DNA from: Erythrobacteraceae bacterium CCH12-C2
GTDB lineage: Bacteria; Pseudomonadota; Alphaproteobacteria; Sphingomonadales; Sphingomonadaceae
DNA: 64,000 nt
Assembly: GCA_001556995.1 (NCBI GenBank)
Contig: LSKF01000136.1
Coordinates: 1 to 64,000, forward strand
Direction: 5' to 3'
Position 1 is the stretch's first letter; each line of letters begins with the position of its first letter. Of the stretch, positions 1 through 9,575 are shown in pieces. Below the pieces are notes generated by a model. That model worked only from the letters and a program-made list of their open reading frames with translations. It searched no databases and was not told where the DNA came from. The translations under genes were made by a program, and so were the position numbers.

Positions 1-582
1 GTCGGCAGCGTGGCCAATGAAAGTCTTTGGCAAGGCATAGCGGGGTCATTGACAGGTCTTGACCATGCCATTGTCAACGCCGGTATCGGCGCAGGCGGAC
101 CGATTGCGTCGGTTTCGCTCGCCGACTGGCGGCGGGTGATGGCGGTCAACCTCGATGGCGCGTTCCTGACGCTTGCGGCATCGCTGCGAGCCATGGAGCA
201 TGGTGGTGGGAGCGTCGTTGTCGTGTCGTCGACCACCGGTATCAAGCCCGTTGCCGGGATCGGCCCATATGGTGTGGCCAAGGCCGGGGTCGCGCACATG
301 GCCCGGATCGCGGCGCTGGAGAACGCGGCAAAAGGCATCCGCGTCAACGCGATAGCCCCCGGCGGGGTCGATACGGCGATCTGGGATGGCGGGGAAGATT
401 TCCAGCGATCGGTCGCCGCGATCGGTCGGGAGGCGACGCTGAAGGCCATGGCCAAAACAACGCCGCTGGGCCGTTTCGCCACGTCTGAGGAGATGGCGGA
501 TTCGATCCTCTACCTGCTCAGCGACGCCGCTTCCAACATTACCGGGCACGTGATGGTTTCAGACGGCGGATATACGCTTTGA
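1..582 (+). CDS. SDR family NAD(P)-dependent oxidoreductase (5' end outside window)
   Basis: Short-chain dehydrogenase/reductase that would oxidise or reduce a hydroxyl/carbonyl substrate with NAD(P)(H). The frame is open from base 1, so the N-terminal glycine-rich cofactor loop lies upstream of the window. The visible part has the NAGIG segment (NNAG-type motif), the catalytic serine region VVSST, the YxxxK pair in PYGVAKAG, and the typical C-terminal GHVMVSDGGYTL ending. The GTG at position 10 is not a believable start because the domain would lose its Rossmann beginning. Substrate cannot be told from the sequence. The family call is firm. Confidence 0.85.
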   Translation, partial: VGSVANESLWQGIAGSLTGLDHAIVNAGIGAGGPIASVSLADWRRVMAVNLDGAFLTLAASLRAMEHGGGSVVVVSSTTGIKPVAGIGPYGVAKAGVAHMARIAALENAAKGIRVNAIAPGGVDTAIWDGGEDFQRSVAAIGREATLKAMAKTTPLGRFATSEEMADSILYLLSDAASNITGHVMVSDGGYTL

Positions 583-593
583 AATAGCGTCAT

Positions 594-623
594 TTTTCGG
601 CCCGAATCCAACTGGGCCGAAAA
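594..623. terminator. hairpin terminator after the SDR gene
   Basis: A 10-bp perfect stem (594-603 with 614-623, arms TTTTCGGCCC and GGGCCGAAAA) closes a 10-base loop between two convergent genes. The A/T ends of the arms could supply the U-tract in either direction. It directly abuts a parS-like site. Confidence 0.55.
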
Positions 624-639
624 TGTTTCACGTGGAACA
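624..639. promoter_or_regulatory. parS-like ParB-binding site (1 of 3)
   Basis: TGTTTCACGTGGAACA matches the 16-bp bacterial parS consensus, a near-perfect palindrome centred on CACGTG, in the short gap between convergent genes. ParB loads at such centromere sites and spreads, guiding ParA/SMC-dependent origin segregation. Two further copies lie at 13194 and 58832. Confidence 0.75.
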
Positions 640-650
640 TTGGCAGAACA

Positions 651-1829
651 TCACCAGGTGAAGCGCTGCTCCGCCAGGGTGCCGCTGTCATTGCCCTTCA
701 AGGTCATGGTCATGGCCTTGGCTGTCCAGTCGATTTCGACCAGCCCGTAATTCTCAACCGAGAAGAACTTCGAAACCCGCGCCGGATCAGGCTCGCGCGC
801 GGTGCTCGCGTCGTTGTTGTTGCCGAAAGCGAGGTTCAATGAGGAGCTGGTCAGCTCCCACATGGTCTCCCCCTTGTGCTCGGCCTTGTAGATGCCCGCC
901 GCATGGCGGTCGCCCGAGAGCATCACCAGCCCGCTTGGCGCGCGGCGCGACAGGGTATCCAGCAGGCGGGTGCGTTCCAGCGGGAAATTGGTCCAGCCTT
1001 CGAACTGGTGCGCCTGGGTGATGACCTGCGTGGACGACACGACAATCCGCACCTCGGCGGGCTTGGCCAGCTCAGCCTCCAGCCACGCCCATTGGTCCTC
1101 GCCGAGCACGGTCTTGCCGGGAGCGTCATCGGGCAGATAGCCACCCAGCGGCGGACGATCCTTGGACCACGCGGCGCGCTTGAGGTCTGAGCGGAAGAAG
1201 CGGGTGTCGAGCAGAATGACCTGCACCCGCTTGCCCACCGGCCCGGTGATGGTGCTGTCATAGACGCCGGGGCGGGCGCGCACTTCGGCAGTTGAGCCCC
1301 AGAAGGTTTCGAACAATTCCTCGGCCCAGCGCCGCATCGGGAAGCTGCCACCGGCGTCATTGAGGCCGAAATCATGATCGTCCCAAGTCGCCATCATCGG
1401 AAACTTGGCGCGGAAGCCGGCGAATTCGGTGTGCGAGGCCTGCAGGGCATAGGATGCGCGCAAGCTTTCAAGCCCGGCGTCGCCGTCCCACGCATTGTCA
1501 CCATAAACATTGTCGCCGATCATCAGGAACAGCTGCGGGTTCTGGCCTGCAATCTGCGCCCACATGTGCTGCGGCGCGCTCTGGTGGTTGCAGCTGCCAA
1601 ATGCGATACGGCTCAGCGTGGTCGCAGGCGATAGCGCCGGGTTCGGCCCCGCCTCGGGCATGGTCACGGTCTTGCGCAGCTGCTCGTAATAGGGGGCGAG
1701 CAGCTGATCGGGGGTGAGGCTGACCGCCTTGGGCACATCGCCTGAACCGCCATGATTATCCGCCAGCAGCGGCGCTGCGGCGAGCCCGGCGGCGGCAAGG
1801 GTGGTGGCGGCAAGCAGCGTGAGACGCAT
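651..1829 (-). CDS. alkaline phosphatase D (PhoD)-like metallophosphoesterase, exported
   Basis: Secreted phosphoesterase of the PhoD/metallophosphatase group, probably hydrolysing phosphomono- or diesters in the periplasm. I place the start at the ATG at 1829, preceded by GGAG, because it begins a clean signal peptide (MRLTLLAATTLAAAG..., likely cleaved near LLA-DN); the frame is open further upstream but that part is not signal-like. The 392-residue product has metal-ligand motifs in order: FGSCNHQ, IGDNVYGD, ATWDDHDFG and SGDRHAAG. It runs convergent to the SDR gene and is separated from folP by about 80 bases. Family certain, substrate unknown. Confidence 0.85.
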   Translation of the reverse strand: MRLTLLAATTLAAAGLAAAPLLADNHGGSGDVPKAVSLTPDQLLAPYYEQLRKTVTMPEAGPNPALSPATTLSRIAFGSCNHQSAPQHMWAQIAGQNPQLFLMIGDNVYGDNAWDGDAGLESLRASYALQASHTEFAGFRAKFPMMATWDDHDFGLNDAGGSFPMRRWAEELFETFWGSTAEVRARPGVYDSTITGPVGKRVQVILLDTRFFRSDLKRAAWSKDRPPLGGYLPDDAPGKTVLGEDQWAWLEAELAKPAEVRIVVSSTQVITQAHQFEGWTNFPLERTRLLDTLSRRAPSGLVMLSGDRHAAGIYKAEHKGETMWELTSSSLNLAFGNNNDASTAREPDPARVSKFFSVENYGLVEIDWTAKAMTMTLKGNDSGTLAEQRFTW

Positions 1830-1912
1830 CGGAAGGCTCCTGAGGAAAGTCGGAAATGTCGGTTTACTGGCCACCTGCGATGACAGAACTGTGGCAGGGC
1901 GAAAAGACTGTC

Positions 1913-3025
1913 TCAGAGCGTCGGGAGTTGGCTGAAATCGGTCAGCGCCGCATCGCGCCACCCGCGCCAGACATTGCGGGCCTGCACCGTCTCGGCGACA
2001 TCATGGACCCGCAGCAGGTGGACGCCTGCCTCCATCCCCTTCACCGCCAGCGCAAGCGACCCGGCCAGCCGCCGGTCAGCAGGCTCCTCAGCGGAGAGCG
2101 CCCCGATCATGCGCTTGCGGCTGACCCCCAGCAGCAGCGGACTGCCGAGCGCATGGAACAGCGGCAAGGCGTTCATGAGCGCAAGGTTCTCGCCGAGTGA
2201 CTTACCGAAGCCAATGCCGGGATCGAGGATGATGCGCTCCTCGGCAATGCCTGCCGCAATTGCCCGGGCGCGGGCAAATTTGAGGAAGTCGAACACCTCG
2301 GACACGACATCCGCATAGCCTGCGCCCTTGTGCAGATCCTCGCCTGCCCCTGGGGCATGCATCAGCACCACTGGGCAGCCCGCCTCCGCAATCACATCGA
2401 TGCTGCGCGGGTCGTAGCGCAAGGCCGAAACGTCATTCGCCATCTGCGCCCCCGCCGCCAGCGCCGCTGCCAGCACTCCGGCGCGGCGGGTATCGACGCT
2501 GATCGCAGCGCCCATGCTGGCGCAATATTCGACCGCAGGGACAACCCGGCGGATTTCCTCATCCTCGAACGTCGCCGCTGCGCCCGGACGGGTGCTTTCC
2601 CCGCCGATGTCGATAATTGCGGCGCCTGCCTCAAGCATGGCCGCCGCATGGGCGCGGCCTGCCTCGGCGGTGTCGTGCTGGCCTCCATCGGAGAAACTGT
2701 CGGGCGTGACATTGAGAATGCCCATGATCTGCGGCTGGTCGAGCCGGATCGTTCGCGCGCCCAATTGCAGCGGCGGGTGCACCTTGGCGAGGTTCGCCCA
2801 TTGCGCCGCCGCGTCTGCCGCAAGAGCGCTGGGGAGACTGGCGAGCGCCCCCTCGATCACGGCAGGCGTGCCGATGGTCCGGTCGATCACCGCGCCATCC
2901 TGCCGCACCACCAGCGCGAATTCGCGGGCATAGGCCATCGAGCCACCGAGCCGCACTGCATCGCCATCGACCGCCTGCGGGCCGGACACCAGCGTCAACG
3001 GGTGGAGATAGACCGCTTCGGTCAC
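1913..3025 (-). CDS. folP: dihydropteroate synthase
   Basis: Condenses 6-hydroxymethyl-7,8-dihydropterin pyrophosphate with p-aminobenzoate in cytosolic folate synthesis; it is the sulfonamide target. The first signature IMGILNVTPDSFSDGG, the second block DIGGESTRPGA, and the later ISVDTRR, NDVSAL and LDPGIGFGK motifs are all present. At 370 residues it is longer than the usual 270-290 because of an N-terminal extension of about 90 residues before the TIM barrel, as is common in alphaproteobacteria. The start is GTG at 3025, only 6 bases after the ccrM stop, so the two genes are probably cotranscribed. Confidence 0.95.
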   Translation of the reverse strand: MTEAVYLHPLTLVSGPQAVDGDAVRLGGSMAYAREFALVVRQDGAVIDRTIGTPAVIEGALASLPSALAADAAAQWANLAKVHPPLQLGARTIRLDQPQIMGILNVTPDSFSDGGQHDTAEAGRAHAAAMLEAGAAIIDIGGESTRPGAAATFEDEEIRRVVPAVEYCASMGAAISVDTRRAGVLAAALAAGAQMANDVSALRYDPRSIDVIAEAGCPVVLMHAPGAGEDLHKGAGYADVVSEVFDFLKFARARAIAAGIAEERIILDPGIGFGKSLGENLALMNALPLFHALGSPLLLGVSRKRMIGALSAEEPADRRLAGSLALAVKGMEAGVHLLRVHDVAETVQARNVWRGWRDAALTDFSQLPTL

Positions 3026-3031
3026 GCGCGA

Positions 3032-4204
<1,173 letters not shown>

Positions 4205-4213
4205 TTATCCACA
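4205..4213 (+). promoter_or_regulatory. perfect DnaA box in the ccrM leader
   Basis: TTATCCACA is the canonical high-affinity DnaA box. It lies about 30 bases upstream of the ccrM start codon. A single isolated box is more likely regulatory than an origin. Confidence 0.6.
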
Positions 4214-4218
4214 GGCAT

Positions 4219-4234
4219 GAGTCCTTGAGGAGTC
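4219..4234. promoter_or_regulatory. pair of GANTC methylation sites upstream of ccrM
   Basis: GAGTC occurs at 4219-4223 and again at 4230-4234, 11 bases apart, just upstream of the gene for the enzyme that should methylate them. In Caulobacter, GANTC sites in the ccrM promoter/leader modulate its own transcription, so this is probably a conserved autoregulatory arrangement. Two TTAA elements at 4262 and 4268 resemble CtrA half-sites but lack the 7-base spacing. Confidence 0.5.
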
Positions 4235-4396
4235 CGCGTCAAGCGCCTAATTTTGCGCTTCTTAAGGTTAATGACGCGTAAAGACCCACTAGCCTTGGCG
4301 GAACGAAGCAAGACCGGCACAAGATGTTGAGTCCGGCGCGCGGGGCAGGACTCCAGATAGAGCGGTGTGGCGGGGAAGACTCACCTCCCCATCATC

Positions 4397-4478
4397 CGTC
4401 ATCCCAGCGAAAGCTGGGACCTATAGCGGCACGCACTGCACCTTGAAGCCCTGGGTCCCAGCTTTCGCTGGGATGACG
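4397..4478. repeat. REP-like palindromic element, family A copy 1
   Basis: A perfect 25-bp inverted repeat (4397-4421 against 4454-4478) encloses a 32-base spacer. Each arm itself folds as CCCAGC-GAAA-GCTGGG. It fills much of the 320-base gene-free stretch between ccrM and rnhB; the rest of that stretch is the ccrM leader. A diverged copy is at 32456. Confidence 0.85.
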
Positions 4479-4494
4479 AGAGAGGGATCGGAGC

Positions 4495-5118
4495 TCAGAG
4501 CAGCGTCAGCTGCGCCACGGGGGCGAAGCTGCGGCGGTGGAGCGGGGTCGGGCCGTGGCGGCGCAGCGCTTCGAGGTGCTCCGCCGTGCCATAGCCCTTG
4601 TTGCGCTCCCAGCCATAGTGCGGATGCGCGGCGGCGGCTTCCAGCATCAGCCGGTCGCGCCATTCCTTGGCGATGATTGAGGCGGCGGAGATCGCCGGTT
4701 CGATCCCGTCCCCGCCGACGATCGCCCGCGCGGGCCAGCACCACCCTGAGCAGCGGCCCTGCGGAGTGATATTGCCGTCGATCAGGACAGTCCCGACCGG
4801 AGCCTCCAAAGCGGCCGTCAACCGTGCGACCGCACGGGTCATCGCCTCCATCGTGGCGATGAAGATGTTGAGCCGGTCAATCTCCTCCGGCTCGACCACC
4901 GCCACCGCCCAGCAACAGGTCTTGCGAACCGCTTCGTCGAGACCTGCGCGCCGCTTGGCCGAAAGCCGCTTGGAATCGTCGAGCCCGATGGGTATCGCAT
5001 CCCCAAGCACAACCGCAGCCGCCACCACCGGCCCGGCCAGCGGCCCTCGCCCCGCCTCGTCGACCCCAATCACGAGGCCATCACTTGTTTTTGTGAAACC
5101 CGGAGATACCCCCAGCAT
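4495..5118 (-). CDS. rnhB: ribonuclease HII
   Basis: Cytosolic endonuclease that cleaves the RNA strand of RNA-DNA hybrids and starts removal of misincorporated ribonucleotides. The four acidic catalytic positions are visible in GVDEAGRGPLAGP, LDDSKRLS, VLIDGN and AISAASIIAK. I chose the ATG at 5118 (207 residues); a GTG at 5073 (about 192 residues, starting just before the GVDEAGRG motif) is equally possible. A longer reading upstream to 5382 is rejected because it lies inside the opposite-strand dehydrogenase gene. The ATG at 5118 shares bases with the divergent ATG at 5117. rnhB-ccrM adjacency also occurs in Caulobacter. Confidence 0.9.
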   Translation of the reverse strand: MLGVSPGFTKTSDGLVIGVDEAGRGPLAGPVVAAAVVLGDAIPIGLDDSKRLSAKRRAGLDEAVRKTCCWAVAVVEPEEIDRLNIFIATMEAMTRAVARLTAALEAPVGTVLIDGNITPQGRCSGWCWPARAIVGGDGIEPAISAASIIAKEWRDRLMLEAAAAHPHYGWERNKGYGTAEHLEALRRHGPTPLHRRSFAPVAQLTLL

Positions 5119-6295
5119 GTTCCGTTCTGCCCGACTGATCGCCAGCTTGTCCCTCGCGGCGCTTGCTCTGGCAAGCTGCGCAAATGCCGAAACCGGGGAA
5201 ACCGCCCAGTCCGACAAGATCGTCGCCACCACCGGACCCGTGGCCCCGTTCCGCGCCGCGGAGGCCGGGACCTTCGAGGAACCCTGGGCGATTGCCTTTG
5301 CCCCGGGCACCCAGATGCTGTTCGTCACCGAGAAGGCGGGCGCGCTCAAGGTGCTCGACGCCGCCAGCGGCAAGACCGGCACAGTCTCCGGAACGCCCGA
5401 GGTCGCCTATGGCGGTCAAGGCGGGCTCGGCGATGTCGCCTTCCTTCCTGCCGAGGCCGGAAAGCCGCTGAATGGTCGCACGATCTACCTGAGCTGGGCC
5501 GAGGCCGGAGAAGGTGACACCCGCGGCGCGGTTGTTGGCAGGGGCAAGCTCGCCTGCACCGCGGTCGATTCCTGCGCGGTCGAAGGCATGTCGGTGATCT
5601 GGCGCCAGACCCCCAAGGTGACCGGCAAGGGCCACTATTCGCACCGCATCGCCTTTTCGCCCGACGGCAAGTATCTCTTCATCGCCAGCGGCGAGCGTCA
5701 GAAGATGCAGCCCTCGCAGGAGACCGGCAACACGCTCGGCAAGATCGTCCGCCTCAATCTCGACGGCACCCCGGCCGCGGGCAACCCGATTGCGGACAAG
5801 GGCGGCGTCAATGCCGAAATCTGGTCCTGGGGGCATCGCAACATTCTGGGGATCGACTGGGACGCGCAAGGCCGCCTGTGGGAGGTCGAGCACGGCCCGG
5901 CAGGCGGGGATGAACTCAACCTCGTCAAGTCCGGCGCCAATTACGGCTGGCCAGTTCGCTCCAACGGCGATCACTACAACGGCGACCCGATCCCCGATCA
6001 CGCCGCCGATGATGGCTTTGCACAGCCCGCGCTGAGCTGGAACCCGGTGATCGCGCCGGGCGACATGCTGATCTACACCGGCGATATGTTCGCGGATTGG
6101 AAGGGCAAGGTGCTGATACCGGGGCTGGGCAGCCAGGCGCTGGTCGCGGTGAGCATCGATGGCGAAAGTGCGCGCGAGACCAACCGCTGGGGCTTCGAGA
6201 AGAGCCTGCGCAGCATCGCGCAAGGCCCCGACGGCGCGATCTGGATCGCCGAGGACGGCAACGGCGCCAAGCTGTTCAAGCTGACCCCGCGCTGA
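5117..6295 (+). CDS. PQQ-dependent sugar dehydrogenase-like lipoprotein (glucose/sorbosone dehydrogenase family)
   Basis: Predicted periplasmic aldose dehydrogenase of the soluble beta-propeller (Gdh-B/YliI) type. The 392-residue product begins with a lipoprotein signal ending LALASC-A (lipobox), so it should be membrane-anchored. Family blocks are LAFSPDGKYLFIASG-like (AFSPDGKYLFI), IVRLNLDGT, WSWGHRNILG and EHGPAGGDELN followed by ANYGWP. The ATG at 5117 is chosen because the lipobox follows at the right distance. The stop overlaps the next start (TGATG), so the GNAT gene is probably translationally coupled. Cofactor use (PQQ) is family inference. Confidence 0.85.
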   Translation: MFRSARLIASLSLAALALASCANAETGETAQSDKIVATTGPVAPFRAAEAGTFEEPWAIAFAPGTQMLFVTEKAGALKVLDAASGKTGTVSGTPEVAYGGQGGLGDVAFLPAEAGKPLNGRTIYLSWAEAGEGDTRGAVVGRGKLACTAVDSCAVEGMSVIWRQTPKVTGKGHYSHRIAFSPDGKYLFIASGERQKMQPSQETGNTLGKIVRLNLDGTPAAGNPIADKGGVNAEIWSWGHRNILGIDWDAQGRLWEVEHGPAGGDELNLVKSGANYGWPVRSNGDHYNGDPIPDHAADDGFAQPALSWNPVIAPGDMLIYTGDMFADWKGKVLIPGLGSQALVAVSIDGESARETNRWGFEKSLRSIAQGPDGAIWIAEDGNGAKLFKLTPR

Positions 6296-6840
6296 TGGCC
6301 GCTACCCCCCGCGCGGTTGAGGCCGCGACCCTGATCCCGCTTGAAGCGGTCGAGCCGGCCATGATCGAGGCCGTACTCGATCGTGCCTTTGGCGCGGACC
6401 GTCACGCCCGCACCGCCTACCGCATCCGCGAAGGAATGGATTGGCTCCCCGGTCTCAGCCTTGCCGCGTTGGATGAAGACGGCCTGCTGGTCGCCACCAT
6501 CCAGTGCTGGCCGATTGGGCTCCAGACCAAGCAAGGGCAGGTGCCGCTGGTGATGGTCGGGCCGGTTGCGGTGGTGCCCGAACGCCAGGGCGAGGGCTTT
6601 GGCGTCGGGCTGATGAGTGCGATGATCGCGGAGGACGCGCGGCTTGCGGCGGGCGGGGGGCGCGCCCTTCCGCAGGTTTTGATCGGCGATCCCGAATATT
6701 ACGGCCGCTGGGGATTTTCCGCCGCGCTCACCGGCGGTTGGCGCTGCCCCGGGCCCTATGAGCCCCGCCGCCTGCTCGCCCGCGGCACCGCGCTCGCCGC
6801 CATGCCCGCTGAGGGGATGCTGGGGCCTTGGGACGGATAG
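6295..6840 (+). CDS. GNAT-family N-acetyltransferase
   Basis: Acyl-CoA-dependent acetyltransferase of 181 residues with unknown substrate. The acetyl-CoA-binding core is visible as VGPVAVVPERQGEGFGVGLM (the R/Q-x-x-G-x-G/A loop), followed by the typical GDPEYYGRWGF strand-turn of the YhbS-like subgroup. The ATG at 6295 shares one base with the stop of the sugar dehydrogenase gene. Confidence 0.85.
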   Translation: MAATPRAVEAATLIPLEAVEPAMIEAVLDRAFGADRHARTAYRIREGMDWLPGLSLAALDEDGLLVATIQCWPIGLQTKQGQVPLVMVGPVAVVPERQGEGFGVGLMSAMIAEDARLAAGGGRALPQVLIGDPEYYGRWGFSAALTGGWRCPGPYEPRRLLARGTALAAMPAEGMLGPWDG

Positions 6841-6892
6841 GGGCCACTCCCCTCTTCACCTCGCCGCCCGCATCTGCCATCCCCATTCAGCC

Positions 6893-7447
6893 ATGCCCTA
6901 CGAACCCCCGCCTTACCTTGCCAGCCTGACGCTCGCCGAGATCGCCGAGCTGGTGGCGGCGCGCAAGCTGCCGCCGGTCGAAGGCTGGGCCCCGCAGCAG
7001 ATCGGCGAAAGCCACATGCGCATCGCCGCCGATGGCACCTGGTTCCACGAAGGCGGGGTGATCCGGCGCGAGGCGATGGTGCGCGCCTTTGCCGGGCTGC
7101 TGACCCGCGATGCGGCAGGGCACCACTGGCTGGTCACCCCCTTCGAGAAACTCGCCATCGAGGTCGAGGACGCGGCCTTCATCGCGGTGGATTGCGTGCG
7201 GGCGGAGGATGCGCTGGCATTTCGGCTGAATACCGATGACCTGGTGATCGCGGGACCAAACCACCCCTTGCGCGCGGTTGGATCGCCCGAAAACCCCGCG
7301 CTCTATCTCCACGTCCGGCGCGGGTGCGAAGCGCGGCTCAACCGTTCGACCTGGGCGCAGCTTGCAGAGATCGCGCTGGCCGAGGGGGCCGAGGCGAATG
7401 GCTGGCAGGTCACCAGTCGGGGCGCGACCTTCGCGCTGCTGCCGTGA
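6893..7447 (+). CDS. DUF1285 family protein
   Basis: 184-residue cytosolic protein of unknown biochemical role. It matches the DUF1285 pattern: PPVEGWAP..., IAADGTWFHEGGVIRRE near the N-terminus, and VTPFEKLAIEVEDAAF in the middle. In many alphaproteobacteria this gene sits directly before a CoA pyrophosphatase and cca, as here, and its stop overlaps the next start by 4 bases. The ATG at 6893 is chosen; upstream in-frame sequence overlaps the GNAT gene. Confidence 0.85.
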   Translation: MPYEPPPYLASLTLAEIAELVAARKLPPVEGWAPQQIGESHMRIAADGTWFHEGGVIRREAMVRAFAGLLTRDAAGHHWLVTPFEKLAIEVEDAAFIAVDCVRAEDALAFRLNTDDLVIAGPNHPLRAVGSPENPALYLHVRRGCEARLNRSTWAQLAEIALAEGAEANGWQVTSRGATFALLP

Positions 7448-8061
7448 GCATCATCGAACCCCTTACCCGCGCCTTTGCGCAGGGGCACGCGCAGCCCATC
7501 CCCGACCTCTTGAGCGATGCCGCCTTCGCCACCGACGGCCGCGCTACCCCCGCCGCCGTGCTGATCGCCATCACCGATGTGCTGCATGATCCTCAGGTGA
7601 TCCTGACCCAGCGCCCCCGCGCGATGCGCGATCATCCTGGGCAGGTCGCCTTTCCCGGCGGCAAGATCGATCCGGGCGAGGACGCCATCACCGCCGCCTT
7701 GCGCGAGGCTGAGGAGGAGCTCGCCCTGCCCCGCGCCGCCGTGCGGGTGATCGGCACCACCGATACCTATCACACCGGCACCGGCTTCATCGTCACCCCG
7801 GTGGTCGGCGTCGTGCCGACGGGGCTGGAGCTGACGCCCAACCCGTGCGAGGTCGAGGCATGGTTCACCGCCCCGCTCGGTCTGCTGCTCGATCCGGCCA
7901 GCTGGACCACCAATGAGGTGTTCTGGCGCGGAGCCACGCGGCGGTATCTCGAGCTCGAATGGCAGGGCTTTCGCATCTGGGGCGTGACCGCCGCGATCAT
8001 CGCCAACCTGTCGCGGCGGATCGAATTCGCGCAGCTTCGTCCGCAACTCCGTTCGGCCTGA
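7444..8061 (+). CDS. CoA pyrophosphatase (Nudix hydrolase)
   Basis: Hydrolyses CoA or its derivatives to 3',5'-ADP and phosphopantetheine. The Nudix box GGKIDPGEDAITAALREAEE is intact, and it is immediately preceded by MRDHPGQVAFPGG, the extra motif marking the CoA-pyrophosphatase (UPF0035) subgroup. The GTG start at 7444 overlaps the DUF1285 stop (GTGA). The last codons and the stop fall inside a palindromic repeat that begins at 8049, so the natural C-terminus has probably been reshaped by the repeat. Confidence 0.9.
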   Translation: MSIIEPLTRAFAQGHAQPIPDLLSDAAFATDGRATPAAVLIAITDVLHDPQVILTQRPRAMRDHPGQVAFPGGKIDPGEDAITAALREAEEELALPRAAVRVIGTTDTYHTGTGFIVTPVVGVVPTGLELTPNPCEVEAWFTAPLGLLLDPASWTTNEVFWRGATRRYLELEWQGFRIWGVTAAIIANLSRRIEFAQLRPQLRSA

Positions 8062-8140
8062 GCTTGTCGAAGGCCTGCACTTTCTTCTAGCGATGTCGCC
8101 GAAGCGAAGGACAACCCTTCGACAGGCTCAGGGTGAACGG
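8049..8140. repeat. REP-like palindromic element, family B copy 1
   Basis: Imperfect inverted repeat: arms CCGTTCGGCCTGAGC... and ...CTCAGGGTGAACGG flank an internal region containing TGCACTTTCTTCTAG. It overlaps the end of the CoA pyrophosphatase gene and the proposed GTG start of cca. Copy 2 lies at 31420 with the internal region inverted. Confidence 0.85.
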
Positions 8141-9329
8141 TGTTTCCTTGACAGAATTACGCAATCTTGCCGATGCCGATTGGACCGGCCGCGCCGGCCT
8201 CACCGCGCTGACAGCGGCGCTGGGGGCCGAGAATATCCGCTGGGTCGGCGGGGCGGTGCGCGACGGGCTGCTTGGCGTGGCGGTCCACGATGTCGATTGC
8301 GCCACGCTGCTGATGCCCGCCGTGGTGATCGACCGCTGCGGCAAGGCTGGCATTCGCACCGTGCCCACCGGGATCGAGCATGGCACCATCACCGCGATCC
8401 TCAAGGACGGCCCGGTCGAGGTCACCACTCTGCGCCGCGATGTCGCCACCGATGGCAGGCGCGCCACCATCGCTTTTGCCAAGGACTGGCCCGAGGACGC
8501 CGCTCGGCGCGATTTCACCATCAACGCGCTCTACGCTCATCCCGAAACGCTGGCGATCGCGGACTATTTCGGCGGGCTAGCCGATCTCGAGGCACGCCGG
8601 GTGCGGTTCATCGGTGATGCGCGCGCGCGGATTGCCGAGGATCACCTCAGGATCCTGCGCTATTACCGCTTCCAGGCGCGCTTCGGCGCGGCGCTTGATG
8701 ATGAGGCGGAAGCTGCGTGCGCCGAACTTGCGCACACCCTGAAAGGCCTCAGCCGCGAGCGGGTTGCGGCGGAATTGCTGGCGCTGCTCGCCCTGCCCGA
8801 TCCGCACCCCACGCTGGAACGGATGCGGGCGCATGGCGTGCTGGGCGTGATCCTGCCCGAAGCCTGCGCGCCGCAGCTTGTGGTTCTGGCCCGCGTGATC
8901 GAAGCCGAACACGCGCAGGGGTTCGCCCCCGATCCGGTCAGACGGCTAGCGGCACTGCTGCCCCCGTCAGCCAGTGTCGCCGAGACCGTTGCGGCCCGGC
9001 TGCGCCTTTCCAAGGCGCAGCGCACCCGCCTCGTCGCGGCTGCCGAGCGCAACGCGGGCGATGCCGCAAACCCGCAGGCGCTTGCCTATCGCCTCACGCC
9101 GCCCACTGCGATTGACCGCTTGCTGCTGCTCGGCGCAGATGCCCGATCTTTGCGCAATTGGGCGGTGCCGGTCTTCCCGCTCAAGGGCGGAGCCATTGTC
9201 GCGCGCGGGATCACTGCCGGGCCTGTCGTCGCCCGTATACTTCAAGCGGTTGAGCAGCGTTGGGTGGCGGAAGGCTTCCCCGATGCCACACGGACCGCGC
9301 AATTGCTCGACGAGGAACTCGCCCGCTAA
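8133..9329 (+). CDS. cca: CCA tRNA nucleotidyltransferase / poly(A) polymerase family
   Basis: Adds or repairs the 3'-CCA of tRNAs. Class II nucleotidyltransferase signatures are present: RWVGGAVRDGLLG, then DVDCAT (the metal-binding DxD), RRDFTINALYAHP, and AEDHLRILRYYRFQARFG. The product is 398 residues. The GTG at 8133 lies inside repeat B copy 1; a TTG at 8148, just outside it, is a reasonable alternative giving a product 5 residues shorter. Last gene of the DUF1285-CoA pyrophosphatase-cca run. Confidence 0.9.
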   Translation: MNGVSLTELRNLADADWTGRAGLTALTAALGAENIRWVGGAVRDGLLGVAVHDVDCATLLMPAVVIDRCGKAGIRTVPTGIEHGTITAILKDGPVEVTTLRRDVATDGRRATIAFAKDWPEDAARRDFTINALYAHPETLAIADYFGGLADLEARRVRFIGDARARIAEDHLRILRYYRFQARFGAALDDEAEAACAELAHTLKGLSRERVAAELLALLALPDPHPTLERMRAHGVLGVILPEACAPQLVVLARVIEAEHAQGFAPDPVRRLAALLPPSASVAETVAARLRLSKAQRTRLVAAAERNAGDAANPQALAYRLTPPTAIDRLLLLGADARSLRNWAVPVFPLKGGAIVARGITAGPVVARILQAVEQRWVAEGFPDATRTAQLLDEELAR

Positions 9330-9575
9330 CCGCCAAAACGGCGAACCGAGCCGAAACCGGGGCGGGTGCCTCTCGCAGAATTGTAACACCGCAGTCACGC
9401 AGCCTAGGAACCTTCAGCGGGGTCCGTGCATTAATTGCATTCACGCACCTTTGGCACACGGCCCCATGCGCCGTCCTCTCGCCATCGCCTCCTGGCCCTG
9501 AGCGGTCATGCGTGTCCCGCCGACGTTGCTCCCATGGCAACGTCTTGACGAAGTGTACAAATGGAGAAAACACCG

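Noticed and set aside
4262..4271. CtrA binding box near ccrM
   Set aside because: Two TTAA elements are two bases apart rather than seven, so only half-sites are present.
5119..5382. N-terminal extension of RNase HII
   Set aside because: It overlaps the signal peptide and start of the opposite-strand dehydrogenase and adds non-conserved residues.
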